Made by a program: the position numbers and the translations under genes
NCBI GenBank assembly: GCA_002451065.1
Contig: DKBC01000272.1
Coordinates: forward strand, 1-5,035
DNA from: Betaproteobacteria bacterium UBA6910
GTDB lineage: Bacteria; Pseudomonadota; Gammaproteobacteria; Burkholderiales; UBA6910
Direction of reading: 5' to 3'
DNA length: 5,035 nucleotides
The notes under the pieces: model-generated
What the model was told of the DNA's origin: nothing
Database searches by the model: none
Seen by the model: the letters and a program-made list of their open reading frames with translations, nothing else
In this document: in pieces, positions 1 through 5,035 of the stretch
Numbering within the stretch: position 1 is the stretch's first letter
Layout: each line of letters begins with the position of its first letter

Positions 1-1
1 G

Positions 2-133
2 ACATCGGAGTGCCGAACGGTCCAAGTGGCGGGAGCGACCTTCGAAATCGTCCCCGAGGAGCTTTTCCTCAAGGCGGCCTTGACCGCGGCGGCGCGCCTG
101 TTGGGCGTCGGGAGCGGAGAGCGGGCGCCTTGA
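2..133 (+). CDS. C-terminal end of an unrecognised protein (5' partial)
   Basis: An open frame enters from the left edge and ends at TGA 131-133, giving 43 residues. The end reads as real protein: a short beta-like stretch (VQVAGATFEIVP, about residues 7-18) followed by an amphipathic, alanine/leucine-rich helix (about residues 19-35, EELFLKAALTAAARLLG) and a short polar tail. The other two plus frames are either interrupted by a stop or give arginine/glycine/proline-rich, shadow-like translations. I do not recognise the family from so short a piece and assign no function. The next gene on the same strand starts 154 bases downstream, too far to assume one transcript. Confidence 0.55.
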   Translation, partial: TSECRTVQVAGATFEIVPEELFLKAALTAAARLLGVGSGERAP

Positions 134-137
134 GTCC

Positions 138-161
138 GCGCTCGCACCGGGAGTCGAGCGC
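138..161 (+). repeat. Inverted repeat just after the first gene; weak terminator candidate
   Basis: GCGCTCG (138-144) pairs perfectly with CGAGCGC (155-161) around a 10-base loop, starting 4 bases after the stop codon of the preceding gene. A run of five T (182-186) lies about 20 bases beyond the stem, too far for a standard intrinsic terminator. It is in the right place to end or protect the upstream transcript, but the function is inferred. Confidence 0.3.
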
Positions 162-275
162 CCGTCATCGATCATAGATGGTTTTTGGCCCGCAAATCGA
201 CACGGACTCTCAACATCGGCGAGGTGCGCCGCTGGTTGTGGCTGGCCATTCGCGACGTTGGAAGTTGAATCGAAC

Positions 276-281
276 GAGAGG
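276..281 (+). promoter_or_regulatory. Ribosome binding site for the 92-residue protein
   Basis: GAGAGG, part of the purine-rich stretch GAGAGGTGG, is placed 6 bases before ATG 288. It decides the start of the small cysteine protein against the longer open frame from 258. Confidence 0.6.
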
Positions 282-287
282 TGGCAT

Positions 288-566
288 ATGAAATACCAGA
301 TTGCAACGAAGCCGAGTGGCATCGAAATCGAGGTGTCGGGGGTCGAGGGCAAAGAGCAGCAACTGCTTGAGGCGTTTCGGGAGTGCCAGGAAGGGCGTTG
401 CACCTGCCCGACCCAAGAATATGAAAAGCTCGACTCGTTGGAGATCGAGAAGTCACCTGGAACCATCAATCTCTGGCTCAAGGCGAAGCCGGGCGCAGAT
501 TTCGATCAGCGCGAGATTCAACGTTGCTTGGAGCACACGGAAGCGCGCGTAAAATCGCAGAAATGA
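288..566 (+). CDS. Small conserved-looking hypothetical protein with a Cys-x4-Cys-x-Cys-Pro cluster
   Basis: This gene encodes a 92-residue soluble protein of unknown function. I chose ATG 288 because a good Shine-Dalgarno stretch (GAGAGG, 276-281) sits 6 bases before it; the frame is open to an ATG-less upstream start at 258, but that would place the ribosome site inside the gene. There is no signal peptide or membrane segment. The layout suggests a small alpha/beta fold: strands near residues 2-18 (MKYQIAT and GIEIEVSG), a helix at 22-34, a cysteine cluster C33-x4-C38-x-C40-P41, a strand near 59-66 (TINLWLKA), and a charged C-terminal helix (72-90) carrying C80. The four cysteines could bind a metal or cycle as disulfides; that is inference. 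By eye its GC content is lower than that of its neighbours. It stands alone, with gaps of 154 and 438 bases on either side. I have no family name for it. Confidence 0.75.
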   Translation: MKYQIATKPSGIEIEVSGVEGKEQQLLEAFRECQEGRCTCPTQEYEKLDSLEIEKSPGTINLWLKAKPGADFDQREIQRCLEHTEARVKSQK

Positions 567-931
567 GCATAAGGCCCAGGCCTCGGATTTGTTGAAGAAG
601 ATAGGCGCCCGTTTCCACCCCAAGGCGTTGTCGCGAGGCGGTCATCACACCGTAGCTGTGGAAGCGGAAATCAGGATCCCTTAATCCGGTTATTTTCCGG
701 CAAATGCTTTTGATCGCCCTCATTCTCGCTCTTGCCGGTAGAATTGGGCCCGCTCGAGAACGATTACCGCGGGAGTGCGAGGGGTAGCCGCCCGGGGTGC
801 GGTTTCGCTGCAATGCCGGGGACGATCGGTTTCATCATCGTGCCTGACAGAAAATTCAGGTTCTCGGCTGCGCCGGAGGAGTCCCGCGTTCTCCCGGCCG
901 CGAAATGTCGGACCAGGACGGAAGCGGGGAT

Positions 932-955
932 GTTCCCGAAGGGCGAACAGGGAAC
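932..955 (+). repeat. Inverted repeat in the mscL leader
   Basis: GTTCCC (932-937) pairs with GGGAAC (950-955) around a 12-base loop, about 50 bases before the mscL start. There is no T-run after it, so it is not a terminator. It could be a hairpin in the 5' untranslated RNA or a dyad operator, or it could be chance. Confidence 0.3.
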
Positions 956-988
956 GTCAATTCAGCAACAGTAGACGAGTGATTTCAC

Positions 989-995
989 AAGGGAG
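989..995 (+). promoter_or_regulatory. Ribosome binding site of mscL
   Basis: AAGGGAG lies 9 bases before ATG 1005. It supports the start with the Met-Ser-Met-Met N-terminus, which matches the Met-Ser-Ile-Ile start of Escherichia coli MscL, over the in-frame ATGs at 1011 and 1014. Confidence 0.6.
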
Positions 996-1004
996 CAAGA
1001 GACT

Positions 1005-1409
1005 ATGAGCATGATGAAAGAGTTCAAGGAATTCGCGGTAAAGGGCAACGTCGTTGACATGGCCGTGGGCATTATCGTTGGTGCCGCGTTCGGAAAGATC
1101 GTGTCGTCCTTCGTCGGCGACGTGATCATGCCGCCCATCGGGGTTCTTCTGGGCGGCGTCGATTTTTCCGACCTGGCGTTCACCCTCAAGGAGGCCGTGG
1201 GGGAAGCGCCGGCTGTCGTACTCAGTTACGGGAAGTTCATACAGACGCTGATCGATTTCACGATCATCGCGTTTGCCATATTCCTGGCCGTAAAGGCCAT
1301 AAACACGCTCAAGAGGAAGCAGCAGGAGGCGCCGGCGGCACCGCCTGCGCCTTCCAAGGAAGAAGCGCTTCTTACGGAAATCCGCGACTTGCTCAAGACG
1401 CGGAAATAG
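1005..1409 (+). CDS. mscL: Large-conductance mechanosensitive channel MscL
   Basis: MscL is a homopentameric inner-membrane pore that opens under high membrane tension and releases ions and small solutes when cells meet hypo-osmotic shock. The 134 residues match the usual length (136 in E. coli). In order: amphipathic N-terminal helix (residues 2-13, [13 protein letters not shown]); TM1 (about 16-47) beginning with the family signature [18 protein letters not shown] and carrying the small-residue glycine/alanine face of the gate; periplasmic loop (about 48-76, including [12 protein letters not shown]); TM2 (about 77-101, [20 protein letters not shown]); an alanine/proline linker (109-117); and the cytoplasmic helix (118-133) with the conserved [10 protein letters not shown]. 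No part is missing or altered. The gene appears to be a single transcription unit: 438 bases free of genes lie upstream, and the next gene is convergent 184 bases downstream. The family assignment is secure. Confidence 0.98.
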   Translation: MSMMKEFKEFAVKGNVVDMAVGIIVGAAFGKIVSSFVGDVIMPPIGVLLGGVDFSDLAFTLKEAVGEAPAVVLSYGKFIQTLIDFTIIAFAIFLAVKAINTLKRKQQEAPAAPPAPSKEEALLTEIRDLLKTRK

Positions 1410-1460
1410 GCCGAGTGGCTGCGCGAACCGTTGCCGGCACGGGGGAGCCGCGGCTCGAGA

Positions 1461-1538
1461 GGCGATTCGCCGGGACGGATCGGCTCCGGATTGGGCGCGA
1501 GCGAGTTGAAGCTGAAACTCCCTGCCAAGCGAATCGCC
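1461..1538. repeat. Inverted repeat between convergent genes (mscL and the TonB-like gene)
   Basis: GGCGATTCGC (1461-1470) is the exact reverse complement of GCGAATCGCC (1529-1538), separated by 58 bases. The first arm is itself a near-palindrome (GGCGATTCGCC, 1461-1471). The element lies in the 184-base gap between two converging genes, where terminators are expected, but no T-run flanks either arm. The same gap has a 10-base direct repeat, CTCCGGATTG, at 1484-1493 and 1574-1583. I see no gene in the gap and no standard intrinsic terminator for either side. Confidence 0.4.
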
Positions 1539-1593
1539 GTGGCCGTCGGGCGCCCCGCATTGATCGCCACGCACTCCGGATTGCCTGCGCCCG

Positions 1594-2493
1594 TTAGCGT
1601 TGGGGTGGCGAATCGGCGAAGAACTCCTGCATCAGGAATTCCTCGAGCCCGGTATTGTCGCGGGGCCGCGCCGACAGGGTGACATTCCGGCCCAAGCGGT
1701 TCGAAACCCAGACGAAGTCGTCGTCGGAGTTTTCGCGGATGATCTGGATCATTTTGCGTACCACGGCAATCCGCATGCTGCTGTTGTTGCCCTTGCGCAC
1801 CTCGATCAACTGCGTCGTGTTGCGGCGGATGTCCTTGTTCCAGCCAAAGAACAGGAATTCAGCATCCGCGTAGCCCAGGCGCTTGATCTGGAAGATGCCG
1901 CCGCCGGCCTCGGGGTTGGCCCCGAATGTTGGCGTGCGATTCAGGCCAAGATTGGCGGCGACGATCTGATCGCGGGGGTCCATGGCTCTTTCCGCGGGCG
2001 GCGCCGATGCGGGCGGGGCAGCGGCGGAATCCTCGCCGCGCTCGCGGCGCCGGGCTGCGATGTAGGAGGACAGATCGCCTTCGACCGGTGCAAGCGCCGG
2101 TCTTGACTCGGCAGGGGTTGGGGGCGGGGCGGGCGGGGCCTTGACGGGGGCCGGGCGGTTGAGCGCCAGCGCCTGGGGCTTCGGCGGCGGTCGCGGCTTT
2201 GCCTTGGGAGGCGGCGTTTTCTCAACGGCGGGCGGTAGTGGCGGTAGCGCCGGCGCGGCAGGCGGCGCCTCGGGCGGCGGTGGCTTGGAAGCCGCTCTTT
2301 GAGCGAGCTGCACCTGTAGCCGGCTGCTCGTGGCCTTCTGCTTGGAGCTGTCTAGGGACGACTGGTTCAGGCGCGGCAGCCACTCCCACATCACCAGGGC
2401 ATGAAGCAGCATCGAAATGAAGACCGCCACCCAGATGGTGGGAATCGACACGCGGTCGTAATCGCTGCGGAAATCGGCAACCAGTTCGCTCAT
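1594..2493 (-). CDS. TonB-like membrane-anchored protein with proline-rich spacer and uncharacterised C-terminal domain
   Basis: The 299-residue product has the plan of TonB/TolA-type proteins: a short cytoplasmic start (1-16), one uncleaved membrane anchor (about 17-38, IPTIWVAVFISMLLHALVMW), a linker, a proline/alanine/lysine-rich stretch (about 70-130, runs such as KPPPPEAPPAAPALPPLPPA) that can reach across the periplasm, a charged segment (SSYIAARRRER, 142-152), a second short Pro/Ala stretch (158-168), and a folded end domain (about 172-293). The end domain has well-ordered features (GGGIFQIKRLGY, FFGWNKDIRRNTTQLIEVRKG, GRNVTLSARPRDN) but lacks the Tyr-Pro and alternating-hydrophobic signature of a standard TonB C-terminus. 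From memory, this domain is shared by uncharacterised proteins of betaproteobacteria. The function is unknown; it may signal or transmit force between inner membrane and periplasm. ATG 2493 has only a weak ribosome site (GAAG close by, GGAAGG further up). No ExbB/ExbD genes are nearby. Confidence 0.85.
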   Translation of the reverse strand: MSELVADFRSDYDRVSIPTIWVAVFISMLLHALVMWEWLPRLNQSSLDSSKQKATSSRLQVQLAQRAASKPPPPEAPPAAPALPPLPPAVEKTPPPKAKPRPPPKPQALALNRPAPVKAPPAPPPTPAESRPALAPVEGDLSSYIAARRRERGEDSAAAPPASAPPAERAMDPRDQIVAANLGLNRTPTFGANPEAGGGIFQIKRLGYADAEFLFFGWNKDIRRNTTQLIEVRKGNNSSMRIAVVRKMIQIIRENSDDDFVWVSNRLGRNVTLSARPRDNTGLEEFLMQEFFADSPPQR

Positions 2494-3168
2494 CGTCTTC
2501 AGGGAGTGGGCACCTTCCCGCGCGAGTTACGCCGGACGCAGGGGTCTGGCGCCTGACCGCGGACCGCCGGGGCGGCGGGAATGCCCGTCAAAGGCTGATT
2601 ATCCGTCTCAAGTATACGCTGTGCCCCGCTGCGACGTGGTGGGGCGGGGGCGGCGGGTCGATCTGCGAAGGGCAATGCGGGACGTTGCCACGGGCGCACC
2701 CGGCGCATAGCCAAAACCGGCCCGCTAGAATGGCGCGAAGGCTGTCGTACCCGGCAGACTCGCCACGGGTCACGCCGTTCAAGCCATTGTGGCGGTCGAG
2801 CCGCAATTATCTCCCGGACAAGAGCAGGGACATCGCCCTTCATGACGCGTGGAACCTTGTTGACCACGCCGAGGCCAAAGAACAGCCAGCGCCCCGCGCA
2901 GAAGCGCGGAAGGCGACCGACGTGCTGATTTCCTCCGCGCTGGCCGGGCGGATTTCCTGAAGCGGCGAATCGCCCGCGGCAACCGTTTTGGATCGGCTGT
3001 GTTCAATCATTGTTCCCATCTACTAATGATGATGTCACTGCCACTCGCCGAAGCCGTCCGCCCCGCGTTGCGGAAGGCCGCGACCGCCGCATGCGTCATG
3101 CCCGCCAATGGATGCTTCTCTCTTTGCGGCCACAGTCGCCGCTCGTCCCGCAATTTGCCTGGGCGGGC
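2494..3168. other. 675-base stretch between divergent genes, no secure gene
   Basis: This gap separates the minus-strand TonB-like gene from the plus-strand membrane gene, so it should hold promoters for both. Several open frames overlap here. On plus, ATG 2730 to TGA 2960 has GC-rich third positions but no ribosome site and an unfamiliar product. On minus, a frame from ATG 3010 to 2842 begins like real coding (MIEHSRSKTVAAGDSPLQEI), and a second minus frame ending at 2499 contains a protein-like segment (RWLFFGLGVVNKVPRVMKGD, around 2840-2897). None can be called a gene. A TAGAAT at 2726-2731 lacks a matching -35 element. An AT-richer pocket at about 3000-3035 is a likely place for a promoter. 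The dyad GGCGAATCGCC is at 2964-2974. Confidence 0.4.
2611..2616 (-). promoter_or_regulatory. Possible -10 element for the TonB-like gene
   Basis: On the minus strand this reads TATACT, close to the sigma-70 consensus TATAAT and standing out in GC-rich surroundings. It lies about 118 bases before the start codon. I see no good -35 hexamer 16-18 bases upstream, so the call is weak. Confidence 0.25.
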
Positions 3169-3558
3169 ATGGTGAGCCTACTCAAGCCGGGAGCGCTCTA
3201 CTTCGCCCTTGTCTTCGGCGCCGGCTTCGCGCTGGGAGTCCTGCGGGTGTTGTGGCTGGTGCCCCTCGTGGGTGAGCGCTGGGCGGAACTCATGGAGATG
3301 CCGGTGATGCTGGTGGTGATCGCGCTCGCGGCGCGCTGGATCGTGCGCCGGTTTGTACCGGCCAGCGCGGCCCAGCGACTGGTCATCGGCGTTTTCGCGC
3401 TCGCCCTCCTGCTGACCGCGGAATTCACCCTGGTGCTGGGTGTGCGGGGTCTCACGCTGGGCGAATATTTCGCGACCCGGGACCCGGTGTCGGGCACGGT
3501 CTATTACGTTATGCTTGGCGTGTTCGCGGTGATGCCGCTGCTCGTGGCCCGCAGATAG
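3169..3558 (+). CDS. Four-helix integral membrane protein of unknown function
   Basis: The 129-residue product is almost entirely hydrophobic, with four likely membrane helices at about residues 8-31, 43-62, 69-92 and 110-127. Conserved-looking loop motifs are GERWAELMEMP (35-45), RGLTLGEYFATRDPVSGT (93-110) and a short Arg-Arg tail. From memory, proteins of this pattern (GALYFALVFGAGF start, DPVSGTVYY before the last helix) occur as unnamed hypotheticals in many proteobacteria; I know no function. The frame stays open upstream to 3010, but that extra segment is rich in arginine and proline and looks noncoding, while the homolog-like N-terminus begins at ATG 3169. The ribosome site there is weak (GGGCGGG at 3161-3167), so ATG 3112 is a less likely alternative. 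It ends 65 bases before the multicopper oxidase on the same strand, so the two may be cotranscribed. Confidence 0.8.
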   Translation: MVSLLKPGALYFALVFGAGFALGVLRVLWLVPLVGERWAELMEMPVMLVVIALAARWIVRRFVPASAAQRLVIGVFALALLLTAEFTLVLGVRGLTLGEYFATRDPVSGTVYYVMLGVFAVMPLLVARR

Positions 3559-3573
3559 GCCTGCGACGCGGCA

Positions 3574-3591
3574 TTGCGGGACCCTCCGCAA
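3574..3591 (+). repeat. Hairpin between the membrane gene and the multicopper oxidase
   Basis: TTGCGGG (3574-3580) pairs with TCCGCAA (3585-3591), six Watson-Crick pairs plus one G-T pair, around a 4-base loop. It sits 16 bases after the upstream stop codon and about 33 bases before the oxidase start. No T-run follows, so it probably does not stop transcription; it may be an mRNA processing or stability element, or chance. Confidence 0.35.
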
Positions 3592-3623
3592 CTTCGAACA
3601 ACGATCATGGTCCATTTCCCTTC

Positions 3624-5035
3624 ATGAAACGACGCCAATTCATCCAGCTTGGCCTGGGCGCGCTGGTGGCGGGCCGCGCCCTGGCCGAGGCTCCCCGCTG
3701 GACGCCGCCGCGCCATCCGGTGCTGAATCCCCGCTCCCAGAAGCAGTTCGTCAATCCATTGCCGCTGCCGAAAATGGCCCAGCCGGCGGCGGCCGGCGGT
3801 GCCCACTACGATATCGCCATCGGCCAGTTTCGGCAGCACCTGGGCATCCGCGATCCCAAGAACGGGGAACCGCTGCTCACCACGGTGTGGGGCTACGCCG
3901 GGAGTTACCCGGGTCCGACCATCGAGGCCCGGCGCGGGGTGCCGGTGACGGTGCGCTGGGTGAACGACCTCAGGGATACTCGTGGGCCCACGCCGCACCT
4001 GATGCCGGTGGATTCCTCCATCCACATGGCGCCGCTCAAGGAATGGCCGGCTAGCGGCGTGCCGACGGTGACCCACCTCCACGGCGGGCGCACCGAGGCC
4101 GACAGCGACGGCGACCCGGACGCCTGGTATACGCCGGGTTACGCCCAGAAGGGGCCGCTGTTCCGCAAGGAGGTCTATCGCTATGACAACGACCAGGAAG
4201 CCGCGCTGCTCTGGTACCACGACCATGCCCTGGGCTTTACCCGCCTCAACGTCTATAGCGGCCTTGCCGGGCTTTACGTGGTGCGCGACGACTGGGAGGA
4301 GAGCCTCGGGCTGCCCTCGGGCCCTTACGAATTGCCGATCGTGATCCAGGACCGCTCCTTCTACGCCAATGGCGAGCTTTACTACCACGCCCTGGCGAAG
4401 GAGCCGGGGCATCCCAGCCCGAGCGTGCTGCCCGAGCAATTCGGAAGCGTGATCCTGGTGAACGGCGCGGCATGGCCGGTGGCGCAGGTGGAGCCGCGCC
4501 GCTACCGGCTGCGGATTCTCAATGGTTCCGACTCAAGGTTCTACCGCCTGACGCTCTCCTCGGGGCAGACTTTCATCCAGATCGGCAGCGACGGCGGTTT
4601 GCTGGATGCTCCGGTTGGGCTCAAGCAATTGCTGCTGGCGCCGGCGGAGCGTGCCGACGTGATCGTGGATTTCTCGGCGCCCGGTCTGCGGGGCAAGACC
4701 ATCGTCATGGAGAATGACGCCAACGCGCCGTTTCCCGACGGCGATCCGGTGGATCCGCGCACCAGCGGCCGCATCATGGCGTTTCGCGTCGCCGGCCCCG
4801 CGGCCCGGGACGGGAGCCGCGTTCCCGACCGCCTGCGGCAGCAGCCGATTCCGTTTCTGGTTCCCGACGCCTCCATCCGCGAGCTGCTGCTGTGGGAGGG
4901 CTCGGACCGCCACGGTCGGCTCATGGCCATGCTGGGGACGGTGGAGAGGGGCGCCCTGCACTGGGATGACCCGGTCACAGAGAATCCGGCGCTGGGCGCG
5001 GTGGAAGCCTGGGATTTCTACAACACAACGCCCGA
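3624..5035 (+). CDS. CotA-like multicopper oxidase with twin-arginine signal (3' partial)
   Basis: This encodes a copper oxidase of the cupredoxin family that takes electrons from a phenolic, pigment or metal substrate and reduces O2 to water; the substrate is not readable from sequence. The 470 residues present start with a Tat-type signal (RRQFIQ, residues 3-8; hydrophobic core to 17; likely cut after ALA at 19-21), so it is exported folded. Cupredoxin domain 1 (about 60-215) holds the type 2/3 copper ligands in THLHGG (H151, H153) and WYHDHALGFTRLNVYSGL (H199, H201). Domain 2 (about 225-400) has VNG (279-281), IQIGSDGGLL (318-327) and LAPAERADVIVDF (338-350). These blocks follow Bacillus CotA and bilirubin oxidase closely. 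Domain 3 begins near 415 (HWDDPVTENP) and is cut by the window edge just before the expected HPIHLH; the remaining ~100 residues with the type 1 copper site and HCH motif are not seen. There is no clear ribosome site; a six-codon frame (3607-3627) overlaps the start. Confidence 0.95.
   Translation, partial: MKRRQFIQLGLGALVAGRALAEAPRWTPPRHPVLNPRSQKQFVNPLPLPKMAQPAAAGGAHYDIAIGQFRQHLGIRDPKNGEPLLTTVWGYAGSYPGPTIEARRGVPVTVRWVNDLRDTRGPTPHLMPVDSSIHMAPLKEWPASGVPTVTHLHGGRTEADSDGDPDAWYTPGYAQKGPLFRKEVYRYDNDQEAALLWYHDHALGFTRLNVYSGLAGLYVVRDDWEESLGLPSGPYELPIVIQDRSFYANGELYYHALAKEPGHPSPSVLPEQFGSVILVNGAAWPVAQVEPRRYRLRILNGSDSRFYRLTLSSGQTFIQIGSDGGLLDAPVGLKQLLLAPAERADVIVDFSAPGLRGKTIVMENDANAPFPDGDPVDPRTSGRIMAFRVAGPAARDGSRVPDRLRQQPIPFLVPDASIRELLLWEGSDRHGRLMAMLGTVERGALHWDDPVTENPALGAVEAWDFYNTTP

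Larger units (their letters stand above)
567..1004. other. 438-base stretch without a convincing gene
   Basis: Open frames exist here on both strands (for example 732-974 plus, which starts at TTG), but they lack ribosome binding sites and have arginine/glycine/proline-rich, shadow-like translations. I see no tRNA or known RNA. A 7-base inverted repeat, CCGGCAA (697-703) and TTGCCGG (732-738), surrounds 28 bases, and a TAGAAT (739-744) follows directly, which resembles a sigma-70 -10 element without a good -35 at 16-18 bases. The right end holds the mscL leader with a hairpin (932-955) and ribosome site. The mscL promoter is presumably in this region, but I cannot place it with confidence. 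Confidence 0.45.

Noticed and set aside
567..600. Short GGCC-type dyad after the 92-residue gene as a terminator
   Set aside because: AGGCC/GGCCT leaves only a 2-base loop (4-base stem with 4-base loop at best) and has no T-run.
732..974. 80-codon plus frame upstream of mscL
   Set aside because: It starts at TTG with no ribosome site, and its translation is low in helix- or strand-forming pattern; more likely leader DNA.
957..1574. 205-codon open frame antisense to mscL
   Set aside because: It lies opposite a secure mscL gene, is rich in Arg/Leu from complementing its codons, and has no ribosome site. It is a shadow.
1600..2106. 168-codon plus-strand frame inside the TonB-like gene
   Set aside because: The minus strand gives the coherent anchor, proline-rich spacer and folded-domain layout; the plus frame is its complement.
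2685..2960. 91-codon plus frame in the 2494-3168 gap
   Set aside because: It begins at TTG; the internal ATG 2730 has no Shine-Dalgarno sequence. Third-position GC is high, but the product is unfamiliar and competing minus frames look as good.
3010..3168. N-terminal extension of the 129-residue membrane protein
   Set aside because: It would start at TTG and add 53 Arg/Pro-rich residues unlike the hydrophobic, homolog-like start at 3169.
3504..4439. 311-codon open frame antisense to the multicopper oxidase
   Set aside because: The sense strand carries unmistakable oxidase motifs; the antisense translation is His/Arg/Gly/Val-rich, as expected for a shadow in GC-rich DNA.
4533..4978. Two overlapping minus-strand frames (142 and 145 codons) inside the oxidase
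   Set aside because: They are shadows of the same oxidase coding region, with no independent start signals or recognisable domains.

Overview
The window looks like ordinary chromosome from a GC-rich (roughly 60-65% by eye) Gram-negative bacterium, most likely a betaproteobacterium or close relative. The clues are a TonB-like membrane-anchored protein whose C-terminal domain I recall from betaproteobacterial genomes, a proteobacterial-type MscL, and a twin-arginine-exported multicopper oxidase. The taxonomic call is inference.

Layout from left to right. The C-terminal 43 codons of an unrecognised plus-strand gene end at 133. A small plus-strand gene (288-566) encodes a 92-residue protein with four cysteines. 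A gene-poor stretch follows (567-1004). Next is mscL (1005-1409, plus), complete and canonical. It is convergent with a minus-strand gene (1594-2493) for a 299-residue protein with one membrane anchor, a long proline-rich spacer and a soluble C-terminal domain. After a second gene-poor stretch (2494-3168) come two plus-strand genes 65 bases apart: a four-helix membrane protein of 129 residues (3169-3558) and a CotA-like multicopper oxidase (from 3624), which runs off the right edge before its C-terminal copper ligands.

Functional picture. MscL is an emergency valve of the inner membrane. The 1594-2493 product is built to span the periplasm from the inner membrane. The multicopper oxidase is exported, folded with copper, to the periplasm or outside. 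The theme is therefore the cell envelope, but nothing ties the genes into one pathway. The only plausible operon is the 129-residue membrane protein plus the oxidase. No tRNA, rRNA, CRISPR array, transposase or integrase is visible. I found no convincing new multi-gene system. The points most worth following are the cysteine-bearing small protein, the non-TonB end domain of the TonB-like protein, the unknown membrane partner of the oxidase, and a recurring 11-base near-palindrome in the noncoding stretches.
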